Assembly (NCBI GenBank): GCA_039923855.1
Contig: JBDTBW010000085.1
Location: 1-64,000, forward strand
Direction: 5' to 3'
DNA length: 64,000 bases
DNA from: 66-474 sp039923855
GTDB taxonomy: Bacteria; Pseudomonadota; Gammaproteobacteria; Xanthomonadales; Rhodanobacteraceae
Below, piece by piece: positions 27,170-34,917 of this stretch. A program made the position numbers and the translations under genes. Every line of letters starts with the position of its first letter. Position 1 is the stretch's first letter. The notes under the pieces were generated by a model, which searched no databases, had not been told where the DNA came from, and saw only the letters and a program-made list of their open reading frames with translations.

Positions 27170-27624
27170 GTCACGATAACGACGCCGGTTTCAGGCTCGA
27201 TCCGCGTCTCGCGGCAACCACAGCGTTCGTCGCAGACTGGGAATTGTCGCGCGCCTTGCTGATGGACGATGCGCGCTTTCCGTGGTTGATCCTGGTGCCG
27301 CGTCGCGCGGGTTTGGTCGAACTCGACGATTTGCGCGGCGACGACCAAGCCACACTGCTGCGCGAAATCAACCGCGCGATGGCGCTGCTGCGCGCGATGG
27401 CACCTTGCGACAAGCTCAACATCGGCGCGCTCGGCAATCTGGTGCGGCAATTGCATGCGCATATCGTCGCGCGCAGCGTCGGCGACGCCGCGTGGCCCGG
27501 ACCGGTGTGGGGCTCAGGTGCCCCGCGGCGCTACGAGCCGGTCGCGCGCGATGCGCTGATCGAACGTCTGCGCTCGACGATTCCATCCGAAGCTCCGGGC
27601 ATCCCGTTTCACCAGCCGACGTGA
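27166..27624 (+). CDS. HIT-family protein, 152 aa
   Basis: HIT proteins are nucleotide hydrolases or transferases. The family segment is NLVRQLHAHIVARSVGD (about residues 88-104), a short form in which two of the usual three histidines are visible (HAH), followed by WPGPVWG. I take this as the proteobacterial branch with a shortened triad; activity is uncertain. ATG 27166 overlaps the dienelactone hydrolase stop and its TGA overlaps the GTG of pxpB. The tight junctions on both sides suggest coupled translation, but no established link with oxoproline metabolism is known to me. Confidence 0.88.
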   Translation: MSHDNDAGFRLDPRLAATTAFVADWELSRALLMDDARFPWLILVPRRAGLVELDDLRGDDQATLLREINRAMALLRAMAPCDKLNIGALGNLVRQLHAHIVARSVGDAAWPGPVWGSGAPRRYEPVARDALIERLRSTIPSEAPGIPFHQPT

Positions 27625-28385
27625 TCGCGGACTTCACCGCCGAGCCGCTGGCCGAGGACGCGCTGCTGCTGCGCTTCGGCGATGGCATCGGCGTAACGAT
27701 CAATGCGCTAGTGCACGATGCCGCGACACGCTTGCGCGCGGCGGGCCTGCCGGGCGTGAGCGACATCGCGCCGGCTTACGCCAGCCTGCTGCTGCGTTTC
27801 GATCCGCTGGTGTGGAACGATCCGCGGGAACCTGCGGAAATGCCGCACGCGCGTCTGCTCGCAGCGGTGCGGCAGGTGTTGCGCGATGCGCACGGCTTCG
27901 AATCTTCGAACGCGGAACCCACCCGCATCGTCGAGATCCCGGTTTGCTACGGCGGCGAATCCGGCGCCGATCTGGAAGCCGTCGCGGCCCACGCGCGACT
28001 CGATATCGCGCAAGTCATCGCACGCCACGCCGCGGCCGAATACACGGTCGCGATGCTCGGTTTCGCGCCGGGCTTTCCGTATCTGCTCGGCCTCGATCCC
28101 GCGTTGCACGCGCCGCGCCGCGCAACCCCGCGCAACCGTGTGCCGGCAGGTTCAGTCGCGATCGGCGGCGCGCAGACCGGCATCTACCCGCGCGAATTGC
28201 CGGGCGGCTGGAATCTGATCGGACGCACGTCGCTGGTGTTGTTCGACGCGCGACGGGATCCCTCGTGTCTGCTCGCGCCCGGCATGCGCGTGCGCTTCCG
28301 CGCCATAGATGCAGGTGAGTCAACGGGACTCGTTGAGAAGTGCGGAGAAGGACAGCCGCTTTTTGATCCTCGCGATCAGGGATGA
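27621..28385 (+). CDS. pxpB: 5-oxoprolinase subunit PxpB (KipI-like), 254 aa
   Basis: PxpA, PxpB and PxpC together hydrolyse 5-oxoproline to glutamate with ATP. PxpB contains the KipI/cyclophilin-like domain, recognised from IPVCYGGESGADLEAVA (about 99-115), MLGFAPGFPYLLGL (about 146-159) and VPAGSVAIGGAQTGIYP (about 174-190). Start GTG 27621 overlaps the HIT stop as GTGA, and its own stop overlaps pxpC. The C-terminal 20 residues after RFRAI are less conserved. Confidence 0.93.
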   Translation: MIADFTAEPLAEDALLLRFGDGIGVTINALVHDAATRLRAAGLPGVSDIAPAYASLLLRFDPLVWNDPREPAEMPHARLLAAVRQVLRDAHGFESSNAEPTRIVEIPVCYGGESGADLEAVAAHARLDIAQVIARHAAAEYTVAMLGFAPGFPYLLGLDPALHAPRRATPRNRVPAGSVAIGGAQTGIYPRELPGGWNLIGRTSLVLFDARRDPSCLLAPGMRVRFRAIDAGESTGLVEKCGEGQPLFDPRDQG

Positions 28386-29395
28386 TCGCAAAGGTGACCA
28401 TCGAAGTCATCAAAAACGGTTTGCTGACAACGCCACAGGATTTGGGCCGCGCAGGTTACACGCATCTCGGCATCGGCCGCGCCGGCGCGTTCGACCTGCC
28501 CGCGCTGAGGATTGCCAACGCCTTGTCAGGCAATTATGTCGACGACTGCGCATTGGAAATCACCCTGCTCGGACCGACGCTGCGTTTTCATCGCGATGCG
28601 CATATCGCGATGACCGGAGCGTCGGCGCCGATGCACATCGACGGCATCGAGCAACCGATGTGGTCGCCGTGTTTTGTCACGGCAGGATCGCTCTTGACGA
28701 TCGGCGCGATGCGCAGCGGTTGCCGTGCCTATCTCGCCGTACGCGGCGGTTTCGCTTTCGAACCGGTGCTCGGCAGCCGCAGCCTCGATGTCAACGCGGC
28801 GCTGGGGCCGCTCGATAACCGCGCACTGCGCGCGGGCGATGTGCTGCAGGTCGGAAATGCTGGAGGTCCGAAACTTGCCAGGAAAGCCGGGCAACGCGTT
28901 ACCGCGACGGAGCCGCAACACTGGTGCGTCGACCCGCATTCGTGGTTTGATCCGGATTCCCGGCATCATCTGCGTCTGCTCCCGGGCAGACACTTCGACC
29001 AGCTGGATGCATCTTCGCGCGCGGCCTTGTTCGCGGAACCTTTCCGTGTCGCAAACGATTCCAACCGCGTCGGCGTGCGCCTGGAAGGGCCGCGGCTGTC
29101 GTTGTCCGAACCCGTCGAAACGATCAGCGAGGGCTGCGTGGCGGGGACCTTGCAGTTGCCACCGTCGGGCCAACCTATCGCGCTTGGCGTCGAACATCCG
29201 GTCAGCGGCGGTTATCCGCATATCGGCCAGATCATCTCAGTCGATCTGCCGATTCTCGCGCAACGGCGGCCCGGCGATGCGCTACGCTTCGTGCCGTGTT
29301 CATTGGACGAAGCGTTGCGCCTCCTGCACAAACGCGAACGGCAGTTGCACGATATGGAAAATGCCATTCAACAACGGCTCGTCGAAAATATTTGA
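28382..29395 (+). CDS. pxpC: 5-oxoprolinase subunit PxpC, 337 aa
   Basis: PxpC is the KipA-like partner of PxpB, related to the urea amidolyase carboxyltransferase domain. Visible signatures are GLLTTPQDLGRAGYTHLGIGR-type sequence near the N-terminus (residues 13-33), a central RLLPGRHFDQ and SEGCVAGTLQLPPSGQP near 245-261, and ISVDLPILAQRRPGD near the C-terminus. Its ATG overlaps the pxpB stop by four bases. A 159-base gap with an inverted repeat follows before pxpA. Confidence 0.93.
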   Translation: MIAKVTIEVIKNGLLTTPQDLGRAGYTHLGIGRAGAFDLPALRIANALSGNYVDDCALEITLLGPTLRFHRDAHIAMTGASAPMHIDGIEQPMWSPCFVTAGSLLTIGAMRSGCRAYLAVRGGFAFEPVLGSRSLDVNAALGPLDNRALRAGDVLQVGNAGGPKLARKAGQRVTATEPQHWCVDPHSWFDPDSRHHLRLLPGRHFDQLDASSRAALFAEPFRVANDSNRVGVRLEGPRLSLSEPVETISEGCVAGTLQLPPSGQPIALGVEHPVSGGYPHIGQIISVDLPILAQRRPGDALRFVPCSLDEALRLLHKRERQLHDMENAIQQRLVENI

Positions 29396-29554
29396 GTCGT
29401 CATCCAGGGACCATCCCCGGCTTTATCGGGTTGGAGCCCGGAATCCAGCGCCTTCGTTCTTTTTCATCAAGAGCCAAGTCACTGGATTCCCGCCTTTGCG
29501 GTAATGACGGCATTATTGTTGCGCCTTTCCGACTCCTGATCCCCTCATTTATCC
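29396..29554. repeat. Spaced inverted repeat between pxpC and pxpA
   Basis: The sequence gcccggaatccag at 29436-29448 is mirrored by ctggattcccgc at 29482-29493. The arms resemble the common gcgggaatccag extragenic repeat. It is the only real gap in the oxoproline run and could form a stem that tunes expression of the downstream genes. Confidence 0.45.
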
Positions 29555-30322
29555 GTGTCAAAAACAATCGACATCAACGCGGATCTCGGCGAATCGTTCG
29601 GCGCGTGGCGCATGGGCGATGATGCTGCAGTGATGTCGCACATCAGTTCGGCGAATATCGCGTGCGGTTTTCATGCCGGCGATCCCGGGGTGATGCGCCG
29701 CACCGTCGCGCTGGCGATGAAACATGGCGTGGCGATCGGCGCGCATCCTTCGCTGCCGGATTTGCAGGGTTTCGGCCGCCGCGAAATGCGCGTCACACCG
29801 GATGAGGCCTATGCGCTGACGCTGTACCAGATCGGCGCGCTCGCCGGCATTGAGCGCGCGAGCGGCCTGAAGCCGCACCACGTCAAACCGCACGGCGCCT
29901 TGTACAACATGGCCGCGCGCGATCGCGGCTTGGCCGATGCGATCGCGCATGCGGTAAATGATTTCGATACGCACCTGATACTCGTCGGACTGGCCGGCGG
30001 CGCGTTGATCGAGGCGGGACACGACGCCGGCCTCGTCGTGGCGCGCGAAGCTTTCTGCGACCGTCGTTATCGCGCCGACGGCTCGCTCGCGCCGCGTTCC
30101 GAACCCGGCGCGGTGATCGAGAACATCGATGCCGTGATCGAACAAGCCTTGTCGATCGTCATGCACGACGAAGCCACGGCGACCGATGGAACACGCGTGC
30201 ACATCGAAGCCGACACCCTGTGCGTGCACGGCGATCGGCCCAATGCGGGCGAATTTGCGCAACGTTTACGCGCGGCGCTGGAAGACGCGGGACTGCGCGT
30301 CGCCGCACTGGAGCCGCGTTGA
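29555..30322 (+). CDS. pxpA: 5-oxoprolinase subunit PxpA (LamB/YcsF family), 255 aa
   Basis: PxpA is the catalytic subunit of the ATP-dependent 5-oxoprolinase. The family N-terminus TIDINADLGESFGAWRMGDD is followed by NIACGFHAGDPGVM (about 34-47), IGAHPSLPDLQGFGRR (about 63-78) and HHVKPHGALYNM (about 109-120). Start is GTG 29555, ahead of the invariant INADLGE. It overlaps the DUF969 gene as TGATG. Length matches the family (about 245-255). Confidence 0.95.
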   Translation: MSKTIDINADLGESFGAWRMGDDAAVMSHISSANIACGFHAGDPGVMRRTVALAMKHGVAIGAHPSLPDLQGFGRREMRVTPDEAYALTLYQIGALAGIERASGLKPHHVKPHGALYNMAARDRGLADAIAHAVNDFDTHLILVGLAGGALIEAGHDAGLVVAREAFCDRRYRADGSLAPRSEPGAVIENIDAVIEQALSIVMHDEATATDGTRVHIEADTLCVHGDRPNAGEFAQRLRAALEDAGLRVAALEPR

Positions 30323-31020
30323 TGCATTGGCTGCCGCTGCTCGGCGTGCTGGTGGTGGTGATCGGTTTTGCGCTGCGTTTCAATCCGGTGCCGGTGGTGG
30401 TCGCGGCCGGCGTGGTCAGTGGACTCGCGGCCGGCAAATCGCCGGGTGAAATCCTGGGCCTGCTCGGCGCAAGCTTTGTTTCCGAACGCTCGCTGCTGCT
30501 GTTCGCGTTGACGCTGCCGGCGATCGGCGTGCTGGAGCGCGCCGGCCTGCGCGAACACGCCCGCAACTGGATCGCGGCGCTGCGCGGGCTCACGCTGTCA
30601 CGATTGTTGCTGGCTTATCTCGGCCTGCGTCAAATCCTGTCGATGTTGGGTCTGAACAATGTCGCGGGACAGGCGCAAACCGTCCGCCCGTTGCTGGCGC
30701 CGATGGCGGAAGGCGCGGCAGAAAAGCGAGGCGCATCACTCGAAGAGAACGAACGCAACCAACTACGCGCATTCTGCGCGGCGACCGACAACATCGGCTT
30801 GTTCTTCGGCGAGGACGTGTTCATCGCGCTGGGCGCGGTGCTGTTGATCCAGGGTTTCTATGCGCAGCACGGCATCGTGCTCGAGCCTTTGCGGATCGCA
30901 TTGTGGGCGCTGCCGACCGCGATCGCCGCGTTCCTGATCCACGGGGTTCGCATCGTGCTGTTTTCGCGACACATCGCGCGCGCGCCGCAAGTCGCCCGCA
31001 CCGGCGCGGCGAGCGACTGA
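30322..31020 (+). CDS. DUF969 membrane protein, likely half of an oxoproline transporter, 232 aa
   Basis: The protein has about six hydrophobic segments (residues 3-20, 25-42, 50-75, 90-110, 165-185 and 190-212). Between them is a conserved polar loop with LRQILSMLGLNNVAGQAQTV (about 98-117), ENERNQLRAFCAATDNIGLFFGED-type sequence near 142-165. DUF969 and DUF979 genes are typically paired, and I recall such pairs next to pcp and pxp genes in Bacillus. Transport of pyroglutamate or its peptides is inferred from context, not shown. ATG 30322 overlaps the pxpA stop (TGATG). Confidence 0.85.
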   Translation: MHWLPLLGVLVVVIGFALRFNPVPVVVAAGVVSGLAAGKSPGEILGLLGASFVSERSLLLFALTLPAIGVLERAGLREHARNWIAALRGLTLSRLLLAYLGLRQILSMLGLNNVAGQAQTVRPLLAPMAEGAAEKRGASLEENERNQLRAFCAATDNIGLFFGEDVFIALGAVLLIQGFYAQHGIVLEPLRIALWALPTAIAAFLIHGVRIVLFSRHIARAPQVARTGAASD

Positions 31021-31985
31021 TGCTGAGGATCGAACATGCCTATTGGCTGCTGGCGATCTTTCTCGCCGGCGCGGCGTGGCTGAACCTGCGCGGTAGGCGT
31101 TGGAGTCATGCCGCGTTCTGGGCTGTGCTGGCCGCGCTGTTCGCGGCTGGCGATTTCATTCTTGCCAAGAGCAAATCACATCATGATCTACCGGCGCAGC
31201 TCGCGGGTATCGGCGTGATCGCGCTGGCGGCGTTGTCGCCGCGCATGCATCGCGGGCATCTGCGCGAGCGCGACGAACAGGCGCGCGAGGTCGACGCGCG
31301 GCGCTTGCGCCACAAGCTGTTCGTGCCCGCGCTGCTGATCCCGCTGGTGACGATGCTGGTGGCGTTGTTCGGCGGTTACGCGGTGATCGACGGGATGCGC
31401 GTGTTCGCGAAACCGCAAATGACCCTGACCGGCCTGGCGCTCGCGTGCGTGGCCGCCTTGATCGCCGCGTTGTGGGTGACACGCGCCAAACCGGGTGCGG
31501 GCTTGATCGAAGGCCGCCGCCTGCTCGACACCCTGGGCTGGGCCGCATTGTTGCCATTGACGTTGGCCGCTCTGGGCGGCGTGTTCGCCGTGACCGGCGT
31601 GGGCGATGCGGTCGCGAGTCTGGTCGGCATGGCGATCCCGATCGACAATGCGCTCGCTTGCGTACTCGCGTATGGACTCGGCATGGTGTTGTTCACCGTC
31701 ATCATGGGCAATGCATTCGCAGCGTTCCCGGTGTTGACCGCGGGCATCGGATTGCCGCTGCTGATCCATCTGCACGGCGCCAATCCCGCGATTCTGGGTT
31801 CACTCGGGATGCTGACCGGCTACTGTGGAACCCTGTTCACGCCGATGGCGGCGAACTTCAATATCGTGCCAGTGGCGCTGCTGGAACTGCCGAGGCAATC
31901 TTCCGTGATCCGCGCGCAATGGCCCACCGGCGCGGCATTGCTGATCGTCAATCTTGCACTGATGTACTTCCTGGTATTTAGATGA
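31020..31985 (+). CDS. DUF979 membrane protein, likely second half of the transporter, 321 aa
   Basis: About nine hydrophobic segments are visible. Conserved features include a GNAFAAFPVLTAGIGLPLLI helix (about 234-253) and the C-terminal GYCGTLFTPMAANFNIVP segment (about 267-284), an arrangement reminiscent of ion-coupled carriers. A charged loop (about 75-100) separates the N-terminal part. ATG 31020 overlaps the DUF969 stop (TGATG), as expected for a two-subunit membrane complex. Its function is inferred from the neighbouring pxp and pcp genes. Confidence 0.85.
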   Translation: MLRIEHAYWLLAIFLAGAAWLNLRGRRWSHAAFWAVLAALFAAGDFILAKSKSHHDLPAQLAGIGVIALAALSPRMHRGHLRERDEQAREVDARRLRHKLFVPALLIPLVTMLVALFGGYAVIDGMRVFAKPQMTLTGLALACVAALIAALWVTRAKPGAGLIEGRRLLDTLGWAALLPLTLAALGGVFAVTGVGDAVASLVGMAIPIDNALACVLAYGLGMVLFTVIMGNAFAAFPVLTAGIGLPLLIHLHGANPAILGSLGMLTGYCGTLFTPMAANFNIVPVALLELPRQSSVIRAQWPTGAALLIVNLALMYFLVFR

Positions 31986-32017
31986 TTGAGACGTCGACCG
32001 TATTGGCGGTTTTTGAG

Positions 32018-32109
32018 CCCTCCCCTGCAAGGGGAGGGTTGTATGGGGATGGCTTCATTGGAAACCTTCAACCCCATCCCCATCCCGACCTTCCCCTTGA
32101 AGGGGAAGG
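32018..32109. repeat. Inverted pair of REP-like palindromes between DUF979 and pcp
   Basis: The palindromes ccctcccctgcaaggggaggg (32018-32038) and ccttccccttgaaggggaagg (32089-32109) face each other. They sit between the DUF979 stop and the pcp start and could shield upstream mRNA or lower pcp expression. Confidence 0.8.
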
Positions 32110-32160
32110 AGCACAGCCGGCATTCCTGCTGCAATCGCGGAAGTGGATGGTAAGTCCGAA

Positions 32161-32817
32161 ATGATCGCGGCGACTACCGACACCATACTACTGACCGGCT
32201 TCGCGCCTTTCGCGGGCGAGCGCGTCAATCCCTCGTGGCAAGCCGTGCGCGCGCTGGATGGCAAGCGCATCGCCAATCACCGCGTCGTCGCGGTCGAGTT
32301 GCCGACTACGTTCGACCAAGCGCCGCGTGCGTTGCGAAAAGCGTTGCGCGAAGCACAACCAAAGCTCGCGATCGCGGTCGGTATGGCCGGCGGACGCGAC
32401 GGCATCTCGCTGGAGCGGGTGGCGATCAACGTGATCGACGCGCGCATCCCGGATAACACCGGCAAGCAGCCCGTGGATTCTCCGGTGGTACGAAATGGTC
32501 CGGCCGCGTATTTTTCGACGCTGCCGATCAAAGCCGCGTTGCGCGAACTGCACAGGGCCGGCATCCGTGCGCATGTTTCGCAGACCGCGGGCACTTACGT
32601 CTGCAATCAGGTTTTCTACGTTCTTATGCACGCGGCGAAACGCCGCCGCGGGTTGCGCGCGGGCTTCGTGCACGTGCCGTATCTGCCGGAACAGGCCGCG
32701 CGTCACGACGCGCCGGGCATGCCGCTGGACGAGATAACCCGCGCCCTGCGGATCGTGGTGCGCACCGCGTTGAAGACCCGCGCAGACCTGCATCTGGGCG
32801 CCGGCGCGGAGTCTTGA
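32161..32817 (+). CDS. pcp: Pyrrolidone-carboxylate peptidase, 218 aa
   Basis: Pcp (a C15 cysteine peptidase) removes N-terminal pyroglutamate from peptides. The catalytic triad is visible: Glu in ISLERVAIN (about residue 85), Cys in AGTYVCNQVFY (about 148) and His in GFVHVPYLPEQ (about 170). The start TILLTGFAPFAGERVNPSW is the family N-terminus. ATG 32161 was chosen over a GTG at 32143 because the latter lies close to repeat DNA. It supplies free 5-oxoproline for PxpABC encoded upstream. Confidence 0.96.
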   Translation: MIAATTDTILLTGFAPFAGERVNPSWQAVRALDGKRIANHRVVAVELPTTFDQAPRALRKALREAQPKLAIAVGMAGGRDGISLERVAINVIDARIPDNTGKQPVDSPVVRNGPAAYFSTLPIKAALRELHRAGIRAHVSQTAGTYVCNQVFYVLMHAAKRRRGLRAGFVHVPYLPEQAARHDAPGMPLDEITRALRIVVRTALKTRADLHLGAGAES

Positions 32818-32859
32818 GTTTGCGCGGAATGCAAACGGCGAACCGCTCGCGCGACGCGA

Positions 32860-33690
32860 TCAGCCGGGTTTGCGCCCGGATATGACCGGCACATGCCAAA
32901 CGGCATAAGCCGGTGGGGTTTCGATCGCCGCAATCATCGCATCGAAATCGGCCCGGACGTCCTCGCCGGAACGTCCGCTGGCGGCCGCCAGTGGTTGCGC
33001 ATACCCGTCACGCCACGCGCGCATGATGCCCGCGAAGATCGCGCGCGGTACGCGCAGGGTATCGACGATGACGTAATCCATCGCGATATCCTGATAGTGC
33101 GAAGCTTCCATGAGCGATGGCGTGTGCCGGCCGATCCGGCCGTCGCAGCCGATGCTGGTCAGGAACGCGATCGCGTTCGCGTTCCAGAACCGGTCGGGAT
33201 CGCATCGCGCGCCAGCACCGGCAGGGAAGTGCAGCATGCCGTAATCCTCCGACAAGAGGTGCAGCCAACCGCCCGGTTTGAGGACACGGGTGATTTCCTT
33301 CAGCACTTCGGAAAAATCCGGCACCGCCTGCGACATGTGCCGGCACACCACCAGATCGAAACAGGCGTCGGCCTGGTCGAGCGCGAACGCATCGCCCTGC
33401 TCGTAATGGATGCGGTCGGCGAAGTCGGCGCTGTCCCGCCGCGCCAGCGCTAGATTCGAATCGAGGATGTCGATGCCGGTGACGCGGGCGCGCGGATACA
33501 GCGTGGCAACGCGGCGCGTGATCTCGCCGGTACCGCAGCCAAGATCGAGGATGCGCAGTTCACCGCCGAGCTCATAACGCTCGAACAATCGCCGTTCCTG
33601 CGGCCAGATGGCTTGCGCCTGATGCGCCAGATTGCGCACCATCGACTCATCGCCCATCTGGTCGGCTTGCGGATTGCGCTCGCGATTCAT
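32860..33690 (-). CDS. Class I SAM-dependent methyltransferase, 276 aa
   Basis: The Rossmann methyltransferase core is clear: ILDLGCGTGEITRRVA (about residues 47-62), the acidic GIDILDSN end of strand 2 and VVCRHMSQAVPDFSEVL, then LKPGGWLHLLSEDYG. A C-terminal extension of about 110 residues with helix-rich sequence may choose the substrate, which is unknown. ATG 33690 gives MNRERNPQ; two later in-frame Met codons are possible. The gene is convergent with pcp. Confidence 0.85.
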   Translation of the reverse strand: MNRERNPQADQMGDESMVRNLAHQAQAIWPQERRLFERYELGGELRILDLGCGTGEITRRVATLYPRARVTGIDILDSNLALARRDSADFADRIHYEQGDAFALDQADACFDLVVCRHMSQAVPDFSEVLKEITRVLKPGGWLHLLSEDYGMLHFPAGAGARCDPDRFWNANAIAFLTSIGCDGRIGRHTPSLMEASHYQDIAMDYVIVDTLRVPRAIFAGIMRAWRDGYAQPLAAASGRSGEDVRADFDAMIAAIETPPAYAVWHVPVISGRKPG

Positions 33691-33758
33691 GCGGTCATGC
33701 CCGAGTTGATGCGCGCGCCAACCAGGTTGGTGGCGCGTGGCGATGCACAATCGAATCC

Positions 33759-34190
33759 TCAGTTTTTTTGATCGCTCTTGTCGCTATCGGTGCTCTTCTC
33801 GTTCTTGTCCAGCACCGAGTTCATCAAGGTCAACTTGCCCTTGTGCTCGACATAGGCAGTGAAGTGATAACTCAACTGCAGGCTCGCGAGCGTTTCCAGA
33901 TGTGTGTTCTTGATCTTGGAATCCTCGCCGTCCTTTAGCAAGACGGACTTGGGCAACTGCTTCTGGTCGGCCAGATAACGGAAGTGACCGATCAGATCGT
34001 CGGCGGTCAACTGCGCGCCATCGAGCATGAACTGCCCGTCCTTGGCCGCGAACAGCGTCACGTCGTATTGCGCCGGCACGTCGGCGACCGTCGCGCCGCC
34101 GCCACGCACCCGTCCGTAACAGCCGGACAACAAAACAACCAGCGACAGCATCGCGGCGCCGAGCAGGTGTTTCGGTAAACGAGCGGTCAT
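33759..34190 (-). CDS. Small lipoprotein of unknown function, 143 aa
   Basis: The signal peptide ends in a lipobox, LVVLLSGC (Cys about 23), so the mature protein is membrane-anchored. The rest has a compact domain (about 35-125, VPAQYDVTLFAAKDGQFML) and a Lys/Asp/Ser-rich C-terminal tail. I recognise no family. ATG 34190 is placed right before the positively charged signal start MTARLPKH. Confidence 0.75.
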   Translation of the reverse strand: MTARLPKHLLGAAMLSLVVLLSGCYGRVRGGGATVADVPAQYDVTLFAAKDGQFMLDGAQLTADDLIGHFRYLADQKQLPKSVLLKDGEDSKIKNTHLETLASLQLSYHFTAYVEHKGKLTLMNSVLDKNEKSTDSDKSDQKN

Positions 34191-34225
34191 CGATGTACTC
34201 CGTGGCAAGTTCTGGCAATGATGGG

Positions 34226-34789
34226 TCATGTCTTGGGAAGTGTAACGCCGCGCTGCCCCTGATACTTGCCGCCGCGGTCGCGGTAACTGGTTTCGCAGAC
34301 CTCGTCGGATTCCAGGAACAGCATTTGCGCCACACCCTCGTTGGCGTAGATGCGCGCCGGCAGCGGCGTGGTGTTGGAAAACTCCAGCGTGACGTGGCCT
34401 TCCCATTCGGGTTCCAACGGCGTCACGTTGACGATGATCCCGCAACGCGCGTAGGTGCTTTTGCCGAGACAAATCGTCAGCACGTTGCGCGGGATGCGAA
34501 AGTATTCGACCGTGCGCGCCAGCGCGAAGGAGTTGGGCGGGATTAAACAGGATTCGCCCTTGAAGTCAACGAAATTGCGCGCATCGAAATTCTTGGGGTC
34601 AACGATCGTCGAATTGATATTGGTGAAGATCTTGAACTCGTCCGCGCAGCGCACGTCGTAACCGTAGCTCGACGTGCCGTAGGAGACGATCCGGCCGTTG
34701 CCGTTGGCCTTGATCTGGCCCGGCTCGAACGGCTCGATCATGCCGGTGGCGGCCATGCGCCGGATCCACTTGTCGGATTTGATGCTCAT
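34226..34789 (-). CDS. dcd: dCTP deaminase, 187 aa
   Basis: Dcd converts dCTP to dUTP for thymidylate synthesis. The family features are SSYGYDVRCADEF (about 37-49), LIPPNSFALARTVEYFRIP, LGKSTYARCGI (about 109-119) and the catalytic-region LEFSNTTPLP. Length is close to the usual 188-193. The start codon sits inside a run of 10-base tandem repeats and no ribosome binding site is seen. Confidence 0.96.
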   Translation of the reverse strand: MSIKSDKWIRRMAATGMIEPFEPGQIKANGNGRIVSYGTSSYGYDVRCADEFKIFTNINSTIVDPKNFDARNFVDFKGESCLIPPNSFALARTVEYFRIPRNVLTICLGKSTYARCGIIVNVTPLEPEWEGHVTLEFSNTTPLPARIYANEGVAQMLFLESDEVCETSYRDRGGKYQGQRGVTLPKT

Positions 34790-34820
34790 GTATGCTCGCT
34801 GATGCTCGCTGATGCTCGCG
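34781..34820. repeat. 10-bp tandem repeat across the dcd start
   Basis: The unit gatgctcgct occurs at 34801-34810, with close variants at 34781-34790 (gatgctcatg), 34791-34800 (tatgctcgct) and 34811-34820 (gatgctcgcg). The first unit includes the dcd start codon (complement of 34787-34789). Copy-number change would alter the leader rather than the frame. Confidence 0.7.
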
Positions 34821-34883
34821 GGAGTAGGAAGTCGGAAGTGGGAAAACGAATCAGGCCAATGCGAGGCTTATTTTCACTTACTT

Positions 34884-34913
34884 CCCATTACCCACTACCC
34901 ACTACCCACTCCC
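34884..34913. repeat. Heptamer-like simple repeat between apbC and dcd
   Basis: Units of cccacta (with one cccatta) repeat about four times just downstream of apbC. A related but inverted purine-rich stretch (gtaggaagtcggaagtggg) lies at about 34824-34842. The pair could base-pair weakly. Confidence 0.55.
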
Positions 34914-34917
34914 GCTT

